DNA from: Bifidobacterium mellis
GTDB taxonomy: Bacteria; Actinomycetota; Actinomycetes; Actinomycetales; Bifidobacteriaceae
DNA length: 64,000 bases
Direction: 5' to 3'
NCBI RefSeq assembly: GCF_000967265.1
Contig: NZ_KQ033885.1
Span: 409,552-473,551 of the forward strand
The notes beneath the pieces were generated by a model that did no database searches, was not told the DNA's origin, and saw only the letters and a list, made by a program, of their open reading frames with translations. Below are positions 27,224-35,168 of the stretch, piece after piece. The position numbers and the translations under genes are program-made. Position 1 is the stretch's first letter, and each line of letters starts with the position of its first letter.

Positions 27224-27640
27224 AAGCCGACAACCTTTCGCCCACACCGGACACGACCACTTCGAACATCCCCAGAAACGTGCCGATGAATCCCTGCTTA
27301 CAACGTCCTATCCGTCAGGATGCCGTCCAGCTCTCCACTGCTCAAGCCAGCCCCCACGCCGGCGTACAAGCCATATCGAAACCCAGCCAACTCCCCAACA
27401 CCACTACACTCATCATGCTACCTGAAAAAACAAGAACACACGACGCCGTTTGTGATATCGGATCCGTATAGGTCAAGCCAGCCTCGGGCTTCGTGCCAGC
27501 ACAGCGTCTCTGTTTACCGCCTCACTGAAGACAAAGCAAGCAAACATCGTATTGCAACCCGTATTTCAGCTTCAAGTTCCTTGTCTGCCCGGCGATAGAA
27601 TGGTCTGACGAATCAGGCGCGAGGGAAGCGACGGCTAAAA
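27224..27640. promoter_or_regulatory. Divergent control region of surface gene 1 and lacI
   Basis: About 415 bases without a convincing gene. On the minus strand GGTAGCATGATGAG (27409-27422) is identical to the sequence upstream of surface gene 4 and contains a plausible -10 (TAGCAT). The leader of gene 1 would then be about 185 bases. The plus side must hold the lacI promoter. I could not identify an operator. Confidence 0.45.
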
Positions 27641-28669
27641 GTGACGACTCTGGATGATGTAGCTGGCCAGGCCGGGGTGTCGCGGATGACGGCATCCAAT
27701 GCCTTGCGCGGCAAATCCTCGGTCAAGCCCGCCACGGCGCGTCGTGTGCTGGAGGCGGCTCAGCGGCTGGGATACCGGCCCAATCTGGCGGCCCGGCGGC
27801 TCAGCTCGGGCAGGTCCGGAATCATCGGCTTCTCCACTGTGGAACTGGATCGTTCGCCCTTCTCGGCGGCCTTGGCGGCGGCGGTATCAGATCAGGCCGT
27901 CAGCATGGGGTATCAGACACTGATCCAGCAGACCAGGCAGATGGCCAGCTATGAGTCCTCCATGGTGGCCGACATCGCCACCCAATTCTGCGAGGGAACC
28001 ATCCTGTCCGCGCCGGCCCTGTCCGCTGACTTTATAGCCGCGCTCAATCGGCGCTATCCCCTGGTGGTTTTCGACGGGCCTCGACTGGACCGATCAGTAG
28101 ACACCGTGCGCAGTCCTAACCGCCAGGGTGCCCAGGCGGCAGTTGGGCATCTGATAGACCATGGTTGCCGGCGGATTCTGGTTCTTGGCGCCGCCTACAA
28201 AGCCCCGGACGAGCTGGCCCAGTCCAGCCTGGGGCGGGAACAGCGGCTCTTGGGGGCCATGCAGGCAGCACAAGGCCACGGAATCCGCATAGGGCCCGAA
28301 GATGTGGTCGATTGCGACTGGGATCAGGGCAGCGCCGACCAGGCCATGGCCGCCTTGCTGACTCGCCGCAGGGATTTTGACGGGGTCTTCGCCCTGACGG
28401 ATGTAGTGGCCATCGGGGCCCTGCACGCGCTGGGGGAGCATGGGGTGCGGGTGCCCGAGCAGGTGGCCTTGGTCGGTTTCGACGGGCTGGAAGTGTCCCG
28501 CTTCCTCACGCCCGCCCTATCGACCATCCGCGTGGATACGGACCGGGTGGCGGCCGAGTGCCTGCGACTGCTCATGGCTCGGATGAAGGATCCGCCCGGC
28601 AGGCATCAGCCCGAGCAGGTGGTCCTGCCTTTCACGCTGGTGGAGGCTGGCAGCACAGCCCGGTCCTGA
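27641..28669 (+). CDS. LacI-family transcription regulator
   Basis: A 342-residue sugar-responsive repressor. The N-terminal helix-turn-helix LDDVAGQAGVSRMTASNAL is followed by the hinge region (GYRPNLAARRLSSGRSGIIG) and a periplasmic-binding-protein-like effector domain. The GTG start is used because a later ATG would cut the helix-turn-helix; its ribosome binding site is weak. It converges with the GH127 gene (6 bases between stops), and a LacI-type palindrome lies in the GH127 promoter. It is therefore the probable regulator of that gene. Confidence 0.9.
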   Translation: MTTLDDVAGQAGVSRMTASNALRGKSSVKPATARRVLEAAQRLGYRPNLAARRLSSGRSGIIGFSTVELDRSPFSAALAAAVSDQAVSMGYQTLIQQTRQMASYESSMVADIATQFCEGTILSAPALSADFIAALNRRYPLVVFDGPRLDRSVDTVRSPNRQGAQAAVGHLIDHGCRRILVLGAAYKAPDELAQSSLGREQRLLGAMQAAQGHGIRIGPEDVVDCDWDQGSADQAMAALLTRRRDFDGVFALTDVVAIGALHALGEHGVRVPEQVALVGFDGLEVSRFLTPALSTIRVDTDRVAAECLRLLMARMKDPPGRHQPEQVVLPFTLVEAGSTARS

Positions 28670-28674
28670 GCCCT

Positions 28675-31098
28675 TCAACCGCGAATCAACGCCAGAGTCA
28701 GCAGGTCAGGGGTGGGACCCTCGGCTCCGGCCTGGATCTGCACCCTGACGGCCCGGTCGGGCAGGGCATCCAATCCTCGACCTGTCAGGGGGTAACGGTC
28801 CAGTATTATGCCGTTTTCGCGGCTTCTTACGGGCTGGCCCAATTCCAGGCCTTCCGTCCGCAGCCAGTAGGGTGCAGTGCTGCCCTGGTCCCGCATGGCC
28901 ACCTCCAGCATTTTCGCACCGCCGGAGGCATCCCGCAGCCGGTACGAGAAGCAGCCTCCAGCCAGGGCGTGACGGGTGTTGATTCCTTCGATCAGCTCCT
29001 GCCGGTCATTCCTGCCCTGATACTCGTGGTCGATTTCGGACTGCTGGGACCCGCAGTCCACCCGGTCGCAGACCTGCAGCTCGTGGGCCTGCTCCTGTGC
29101 ATCAATTTCTTCCAGGGCCCGGTGAACACGGTCCGTATCGCCATCCTGCGCCCAGGGCAGGTAGACCGAGTATCGGGAGGCCTCGATGGAGGTGAAGGGG
29201 ACCAGCAGCAGGCGTGAATCGGTCCACCCTTGTTTTCCCTCCATGGGTCGGGAGACGGCCACCTCTATGGCGCCGTCATCCTGGGGGTGGGGCAGCAGGA
29301 AGTCCTGGGGCTCTCCCTGGAGCACGGGCAGGTCGCCCAGCGGACGCAGGGGGCCGGAAGCGATGTGCCCGGCACGGGAGTCGTCGGCCTTCAGGCCAAT
29401 CAGGTCGGCATCGTCGCTGCGGGCGGCCATGACCTTGACGCCGCGCAGCAGGCTGACCCAGTCCGAACCGTCCGGCAGGGGCTCTGCAGTCACCCGGACC
29501 CGGTGGCACAGCTCCAGGCTCACTCGGCCGGTCCAGGTCAGATGCAGGTGGTCGAAGCGGGGGTTGCCTTCCGAATCGGGCTTCGCCGGCTCGACGGTCA
29601 TGTTCGCCTGGCCTTGCGCGATCCGGTAATCGGCATTCTCCAACCACCAGGGATGGCGTATGTCGAGGTCCAGGGTCTGCTGGCTTTGGTCGTCGGCCTC
29701 CAAATCGATTCGGCCCAGGTTGGTGGTCCCGGGGCCGGGAGCGTAGGCCAGGCTGATCCGCAGCCCGCGCTGGGACCAGTCCAGGCTGGCGGGGATGAAG
29801 AGGTTGACCGCCAGGGACTCGGATTCCTGGCCGGGATCCTTTCCGGGTCGACGCTCGAAGATCATGGCACCGTAGCGGGCGTGGTTTTCCAGGCCGGTGC
29901 CCACGCAGCACCAGAAGGAACGCTGGGCGCTGGAATAGACCCGATAGTGCCGGGGTCGCATGGGGGTGAAGTAGACGAAGCCGTGCTCGCGGATGCCCAC
30001 CGTGGAGACCAGGTGGTTGACCAGGACCCGCTCATAGAAGTCCAGGTAGCGGGCCTGTCCGGTGCGGTCGTAGAGGCGCAGGGCCAGCTTGGCCATGTTG
30101 TAGCTGTTGCAGGTCTCCAGGCCCTCGCGGGAGGTGACCATGGCCGAGAAGTCGTCCGGCGGATTGAAATGCTCGGAGATGGAGTGGGCCCCGATGGAGA
30201 CCGTGCGCTTGTCCACCACCCCATGCCAGAAGGTGTCCACGGCTGTGTGGAAGGCTTCGTCTCCGGTGATCTCGGCCAGGCGCTCGTAGCCCAGGACCTT
30301 GGGTATCTGCGTATTGGCGTGCAGGCCGGTCAGCTGGTCCTTGCCGACGGCCAGCGGCTCGAAGAAGGGACGGTCGGTCAGGCGACGGGCCTGGCGAAGA
30401 TAGCGGTCGTTCCCGGTCAGCTGATAGAGGCGGGCGAAGGCCTCGTTCAGGCCCCCGTACTCGCAGGTCAGCATGGTCTGAAAATCCTGTTCGTCGATAT
30501 TGTCTGCCAGGTCGCACCACCAGTCAGCCAGGCGCAGGACCATGACGCGGGCCATGTCGGAGGCGCTCTTGGTTTGGAAGGACTGCCAGCAGTCCAGCAG
30601 GCCGGCGAAGAGCTTGTGCAGGTTGTAGAGGGGCACCCAGGAGCCCAGCAGATCGAAGGACTGGGCCTGCACCTGGCCCTCCCGCAGGTTCCGGAAGAGC
30701 TCGGCGCTGTGAGGCATTCCGCCCAGAAAGCCGTCGCCCGAGGCCTCCTGGCACTCGAGCAGGCCTGTCAGCATGCGGGTGGCGCGCTCCAGGAAGGGCC
30801 AGGTTTGCAGAGTCTGCCAGTAGGCCGCCAGCCCGGACAGGTAGTGGCCGCCGATGTGGCCGTCCAGGCCCATGGACTCCCAGTTGGGGTATGGATCCGC
30901 CTTGTTGGTTAGACCTGCCTCGCGCCGGTAGGGGGCCAGAAGGCGATCGGGATCCAGGCTCAACAGGTAGTCCGCGCCGGCCTGCTGTGCATCGGCGTAG
31001 ATGCTGCCGGGGGTCAGGCGGACCTGCGATGGGTTGAAGCGGGCATCCAGCTCAGTATGGTCCTGCACGGACTGGGATTGATGGCGCGCGTCGGTCAT
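28675..31098 (-). CDS. GH127 beta-L-arabinofuranosidase
   Basis: An 807-residue glycoside hydrolase of family 127 (formerly DUF1680). The family enzyme HypBA1 of B. longum releases beta-1,2-linked L-arabinose using a cysteine nucleophile held by zinc. Here the matching residues are E328 and C330 (LETCNSYN) and the pair C397-C398 (FWCCVGTG). N-terminal signatures are NWESMGLDGHIGGHYLS and SWVPLYNLHKLFAGL. No signal peptide, so it acts in the cytoplasm on imported oligosaccharides. CAAGGAGGAGCC precedes the ATG. A second, degraded GH127 tail lies at 58.6 kb. Confidence 0.93.
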   Translation of the reverse strand: MTDARHQSQSVQDHTELDARFNPSQVRLTPGSIYADAQQAGADYLLSLDPDRLLAPYRREAGLTNKADPYPNWESMGLDGHIGGHYLSGLAAYWQTLQTWPFLERATRMLTGLLECQEASGDGFLGGMPHSAELFRNLREGQVQAQSFDLLGSWVPLYNLHKLFAGLLDCWQSFQTKSASDMARVMVLRLADWWCDLADNIDEQDFQTMLTCEYGGLNEAFARLYQLTGNDRYLRQARRLTDRPFFEPLAVGKDQLTGLHANTQIPKVLGYERLAEITGDEAFHTAVDTFWHGVVDKRTVSIGAHSISEHFNPPDDFSAMVTSREGLETCNSYNMAKLALRLYDRTGQARYLDFYERVLVNHLVSTVGIREHGFVYFTPMRPRHYRVYSSAQRSFWCCVGTGLENHARYGAMIFERRPGKDPGQESESLAVNLFIPASLDWSQRGLRISLAYAPGPGTTNLGRIDLEADDQSQQTLDLDIRHPWWLENADYRIAQGQANMTVEPAKPDSEGNPRFDHLHLTWTGRVSLELCHRVRVTAEPLPDGSDWVSLLRGVKVMAARSDDADLIGLKADDSRAGHIASGPLRPLGDLPVLQGEPQDFLLPHPQDDGAIEVAVSRPMEGKQGWTDSRLLLVPFTSIEASRYSVYLPWAQDGDTDRVHRALEEIDAQEQAHELQVCDRVDCGSQQSEIDHEYQGRNDRQELIEGINTRHALAGGCFSYRLRDASGGAKMLEVAMRDQGSTAPYWLRTEGLELGQPVRSRENGIILDRYPLTGRGLDALPDRAVRVQIQAGAEGPTPDLLTLALIRG

Positions 31099-31166
31099 GG
31101 CTCCTCCTTGTAGTGCCGTTCGGACAGGTCTGCGATGGCTGAGTCGGCGGCATTGCTGCTGATAAT

Positions 31167-31178
31167 TGTAGCGCTACA
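31167..31178. promoter_or_regulatory. Probable LacI-family operator upstream of GH127
   Basis: TGTAGCGCTACA is a perfect 12-base palindrome with the central CG typical of LacI-family sites. It lies 69 bases upstream of the GH127 start, next to TACAAT on the minus strand, a candidate -10. Repression by the LacI gene that converges with GH127 is the simplest reading. Confidence 0.65.
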
Positions 31179-31238
31179 TATCTTGCCCATTCCAGCAATG
31201 CCGCCATGCGATGCCAAAGCCGTCTGGCGGAAGAATAT

Positions 31239-31318
31239 GGGTGGCCCCGTTGCGTTGGGGGAGTTGGGGCCACCCGTGTGGTCCGGGCCTGTGTTTGGGG
31301 ATAGTGATAACCCGGACC
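31239..31318 (-). terminator. Double terminator of surface gene 2
   Basis: Two stem-loops follow the gene on the minus strand: GGTCCGGG/CCCGGACC (31280-31318) and GGGTGGCCCC/GGGGCCACCC (31239-31275). The second belongs to the hairpin family found after genes 2-6. Confidence 0.75.
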
Positions 31319-31338
31319 TGCTTACACGAGGGAAGTCT

Positions 31339-34300
31339 TTATTGTCGTCGGCTGAGGGTTTCCAGCCGGTGGCGCCTGGCTGCTGCGGCGCAAGCGAAGG
31401 CGAGCAGCCCGGCTATGAGCAGGGGGAGCAGGCCGCCTCCGCCGGCCCTAGGCAGCACGCTGATGGAGTTGTATCTATACGTGTTGCTGGTGTCGGGGGT
31501 CTGGTCTGCTCCGTTCAGCCTCCAGTCGATGGTGACGGTTGCCATGCCGGGCATATGCGCCGGCGTGGCAACTGTCCAGGTGCCGTCGGGGTTCCTGGTC
31601 AGGTCGGAGACTTCAATATTGTCGAACAGGACATGCGTGGGGATGCCTAGTTCGGGGAAGTTGTCCTTGGCTGGACTGGCGGACCAGGTGTCGCCGGTGT
31701 CGCGGCCCAGCTGGCCCTTGGCGTTGTCCCCCCAGCTGTAGAGGTTGCCGTCAGATCCCAGAGCCAGGCAGTACGATGCACCTGCGCTGGCCTGGGTGAA
31801 GGTGATCCCTGCCGGGGTATCCACCTTGTTGGGCCTGCCTGCCGAGGTTTTGCCGCTGTCGCCCCAGGTGTACAGGCTGCCATCGGAACCCAAGGCGATG
31901 GAATGCTTGCCTCCTGCGCTGGCCTGGGTGAAGGTGACGCCAGCCGGGGTGTCGACCTTGCCGGGCTTGTCTGCGGGGGTGCTGCCGGTGTTGCCCCAGG
32001 TGTAGAGGCTGCCGTCGTCGCTTACGGCCACGGAGTGGCTTCCGCCTGCGCTGGCCTGGGTGAAGCTGACGCCTGCCGGGGTGTCGGCTCTGCCGGGCTT
32101 GTCTGCCGGAGTGCTGGTGGTGTTGCGCCCGAGCTCGCCGTGGGTGTTGTCTCCCCAGGTGTATATCTCGCCTTGTGTGTCCACGGCCACCGTGTGGCCC
32201 TGGCCTGCACTGACACTGGTGAAAGTAACATCTGCCGGGGCGTCGGCCTTGTCGGGTTTATCAGCGGGGGAGCCGCTGGTGACGGTACGTCCCAGCCGGC
32301 CGGCGCCGTTGTCACCCCAGGTGTAGATGTTGCCGTCCGAGCCCAGACCCACGGCATGAGATCCTCCTGCGCTCGCCTGGACGAAGGTGATGCCTGCCGG
32401 GGTCTCAACCTTGTTGGGCCTGTTGGCTGGGGTGCCGCTGGTGACTGTGCGCCCGAGCTCGCCGTGGGTGTTGTCCCCCCAGCTGTAGATGTTGCCGTCC
32501 GAGCCCAGGGCCACGGAAAATCCGTAGCCCGCGCTGACATGGATGAAGTTGATGCCTGCAGGGGTATCCGCCTTGCTCGGGTGGCTGTCCTGCTTGCCGG
32601 CGGTGTCGCGGCCCAGCTGCCCATGGCTGTCGTTGTCCCCCCAGGTGTAGAGGCTGCCGTCGGAGCCCACGGCTGCGGAATGGAGGTCTCCTGCATCGGC
32701 TTGGCTGAGCCGGATGCCGCGTTCCGGTGGCGGGGTCAGGGTGACGGTTTGGCCACCGGTCTCAGGCCCGTTGTCCTTGTCGAGCTTCCACCTGTTGCTG
32801 TCGGCACTGCTCCAGTGGGCGGTCAGAGTCGCCGAGCCGGTGACCGGCCTGCTGAAGTCATAGGCTGTGTCGCCGATGAACCAGCCGTCGAACAGGTGTT
32901 TATTCTTGGTTGGATCCTTGGCGGGGGGTTTCAGTCGGTTTCCCTCGGTCACGGGTTGGAAACCGAACCCAGTGCCACCGTCGGGGTCGAAAACGATAAG
33001 GTAATTGCCCAGGTATCTGTAGGACAGACGCGCGTCTGGACGCTCACCGTTCATCTTCCAGGTGATGACTACATCAACTCTGCCATGGTCATGTGGGGGC
33101 GTGGTGACGCTCCAGGTGCCGTCAGGGTTGGCGTCGAGGTTGCTGCCGGGCGTCCCGCCGAAACTCACATTATCGGGCTTGGGATCCTCAGGGAAGGCGA
33201 CCATGCCAAGGCGGCTGTCGTACTTGCCGCTGGTGGGGCGTCCCAGCTGACCGTACTTGTTTTCTCCCCAGCTGTAGAGGTTACCGTCGGAGCCAATGGC
33301 CAGGGAATGGGAATAGCCTGCGCTGACCTCGGTGAATTTTGCGACGCCTGCCGGTGTAGGCACTTTGCCCGGCTTGACGTCGTATTTGGCTGACCCGGTG
33401 TCGCGTCCCAGCTGTTCGCAATCGTTTAGTCCCCAGCTGTAGAGGTTGCCATCCGAACCCAAAGCCAGGGAATGTCTGTGTTCTGTGCTGACCTGGGTGA
33501 ATTTCGTGACGCCTGCCGGCATGGTCACTTTGCGCGGCGTGCGGTCTTGCCTTGCCGGGGCGGTGTTGCGTCCTAGCTGGCCATATTCGTTCCATCCCCA
33601 GCTGTAGAGACTGCCGTCTGAGCTGGTGGCCAGGGATGTCCACTCTCCAGCCTTGATCCAAGTGAATTTCTTGACGCCTGCTGGCATGATCGTCTTGCGC
33701 GGTGAACGGTCACGGAAGGGATATCCGCCGGCGTAGCGTCCCAGCTCGTCATAAGTGTTGTCGCCCCAGCTGTAAAGGTCACCGTCCGAGTCAAGAGCCA
33801 TGGAGTAGAAGGTTCCTGCGCTGATCTGGGTGATTTTTGTGATGCCCTTCGGCAAGTTCACCTTGCCTGGCTTGACGTCGTATATGGCAGAACCCGTGTC
33901 ACGTCCAAGTTCGCCGTACTTGTTTTGTCCCCAGCTGTAGAGGTTGCCGTCCGATCCCAGTGCAAGGGAATGCCATTTGCCTGCACATGCTTGGGTGAAG
34001 TGGACGCCGGCCGGTGGAGTGACCAGCTTCGGCTGATTGTCTATCTGGGAGTCGTCTTTTGGTGTCGTGCTTACAGCTTCGCGTCCCAGTTCTCCGTAGG
34101 TATTGTGCCCCCAGCTGTAGAGATTGCCGTCTGAACCGATGGCCAGGGAATGGGAGTAGCCTGTGCTGACCTGGGTGAAGTGGACGCCGGCCGGCGGGTT
34201 GACCAGGATTGGCGTGCGCTTTTCGTCTTCAGGAGTCTCCAATTTGTAGTTGTTGTCTCCCCACCGGTAGAGGTTGCCGTCCGAGGCGATGGCCTGGGAA

Positions 34301-34869
34301 CCTTCTTCTTTTGCCGGGATGATGTGGCTGAAGCGTATGTCTGGTTTGGTGGGCGGGGTCAGGGTGATTTTGGCGTATCCTCTGGTTTTTCCGGAGGCGG
34401 GGGAGAGGCTCCAGGCGCTTGTGCCCTTGGTCCAGTGGGCGGTCAGGGTGAGGTCTGTGGTGACGGGCTGGGTGAAGTCGTAGGCCACCTTGGAGTCGCC
34501 GTTGGCGTCTTTGGCGAACCAGCCATCGAACAGGTAGCCGTCCCTGGTCGGGTCTTGCGCGGGACGGCTGGCCAAAGCGCCGTCCTTGACGTTCTGGGAC
34601 TCGATGCCGCTGCCGTCTGCGCTGTCGAAGACGACCCGATACGAAGTTGAACCTGCCTGAGCACGGCTTGCTGCCGTACCGACGAATGCGTCTGTTTGCC
34701 GGTCTGCTGTAGTTTCTTCCAGTCTGGTCGGCTGGGCCGGGCCGATCGGTTTCGCGATGGCGTCGGCCGCAGTGAGGCCGCCGATGATCATGCTGGCTGG
34801 AAGAATGACGATAACCTTCAAAAGGTCTACAACAATGGCTGACCGGGAAGACGCGTCCGGATGGCACAT
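31339..34869 (-). CDS. Surface protein 2: twin RCC1 propellers, LPRAG anchor
   Basis: 1176 residues. Signal peptide 1-35 (VIVILPASMIIGGLTAADA) and a short linker of about 40 residues without a Pro/Ser/Thr tract or G run, so this member is constitutively in frame. Then InlB-type repeat (FDGWFAKDANGDSKVAYDF), the opening half of an IPT-like domain (WSLSPASGKTRG), seven blades (YSWGHNTYGELGR, YSWGENKYGQLGR types), the closing IPT half (VSFGGTPGSNLD), second InlB repeat (FDGWFIGDTAYDF), seven more blades, closing IPT half, LPRAG, hydrophobic stretch and RRHR tail. I start at 34869; GGGAAAGGGG lies 12 bases upstream and the same layout precedes gene 3. Confidence 0.9.
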   Translation of the reverse strand: MCHPDASSRSAIVVDLLKVIVILPASMIIGGLTAADAIAKPIGPAQPTRLEETTADRQTDAFVGTAASRAQAGSTSYRVVFDSADGSGIESQNVKDGALASRPAQDPTRDGYLFDGWFAKDANGDSKVAYDFTQPVTTDLTLTAHWTKGTSAWSLSPASGKTRGYAKITLTPPTKPDIRFSHIIPAKEEGSQAIASDGNLYRWGDNNYKLETPEDEKRTPILVNPPAGVHFTQVSTGYSHSLAIGSDGNLYSWGHNTYGELGREAVSTTPKDDSQIDNQPKLVTPPAGVHFTQACAGKWHSLALGSDGNLYSWGQNKYGELGRDTGSAIYDVKPGKVNLPKGITKITQISAGTFYSMALDSDGDLYSWGDNTYDELGRYAGGYPFRDRSPRKTIMPAGVKKFTWIKAGEWTSLATSSDGSLYSWGWNEYGQLGRNTAPARQDRTPRKVTMPAGVTKFTQVSTEHRHSLALGSDGNLYSWGLNDCEQLGRDTGSAKYDVKPGKVPTPAGVAKFTEVSAGYSHSLAIGSDGNLYSWGENKYGQLGRPTSGKYDSRLGMVAFPEDPKPDNVSFGGTPGSNLDANPDGTWSVTTPPHDHGRVDVVITWKMNGERPDARLSYRYLGNYLIVFDPDGGTGFGFQPVTEGNRLKPPAKDPTKNKHLFDGWFIGDTAYDFSRPVTGSATLTAHWSSADSNRWKLDKDNGPETGGQTVTLTPPPERGIRLSQADAGDLHSAAVGSDGSLYTWGDNDSHGQLGRDTAGKQDSHPSKADTPAGINFIHVSAGYGFSVALGSDGNIYSWGDNTHGELGRTVTSGTPANRPNKVETPAGITFVQASAGGSHAVGLGSDGNIYTWGDNGAGRLGRTVTSGSPADKPDKADAPADVTFTSVSAGQGHTVAVDTQGEIYTWGDNTHGELGRNTTSTPADKPGRADTPAGVSFTQASAGGSHSVAVSDDGSLYTWGNTGSTPADKPGKVDTPAGVTFTQASAGGKHSIALGSDGSLYTWGDSGKTSAGRPNKVDTPAGITFTQASAGASYCLALGSDGNLYSWGDNAKGQLGRDTGDTWSASPAKDNFPELGIPTHVLFDNIEVSDLTRNPDGTWTVATPAHMPGMATVTIDWRLNGADQTPDTSNTYRYNSISVLPRAGGGGLLPLLIAGLLAFACAAAARRHRLETLSRRQ

Positions 34870-34942
34870 GATCGCTACAAACCCCTTTCCCAAGGTAAGG
34901 CAATCCGATGATGAAAACCCCAAGTTTTTTCATCGGCTGCAT

Positions 34943-34960
34943 GCCGGGCACGTTCCCGGT
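34943..34960 (-). promoter_or_regulatory. Shared leader stem-loop, surface gene 2
   Basis: GCCGGGCACGTTCCCGGT forms a short GC-rich hairpin about 75 bases upstream of the start codon. The same element, with compensating changes, occurs at 38944-38961 (gene 3) and as a perfect stem at 43030-43047 (gene 4). Position near the likely transcription start suggests an operator or a 5' mRNA stabilising stem. Confidence 0.45.
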
Positions 34961-35090
34961 AGCTAGAAAGAACGCTAGCATGGAGGGTCGGTTCTGAAGG
35001 GGAGCAACACTCGGATAAAACGAGTAAAAAATATTATGTCAAGTTGGGACGTGGGTATTTTCCTCTAGGCGCAGAGATGAAAAGGAAAAT

Positions 35091-35166
35091 GGGTGGCTCC
35101 CTGATATCAGGGGGGAATGCGGAGCCACCCATCATGGTCGGGCCGTTCTTGGGGTGCGGTCCGACC
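35091..35166 (-). terminator. Double terminator of surface gene 3
   Basis: Read on the minus strand, GGTCGGACC/GGCCCGACC (35136-35166) is followed by GGGTGGCTCC/GGAGCCACCC (35091-35130) with an inner CCCCTGATATCAGGG loop and the tail ATTTTCCTTTT. This is the best intrinsic terminator of the family. Confidence 0.85.
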
Positions 35167-35168
35167 GC

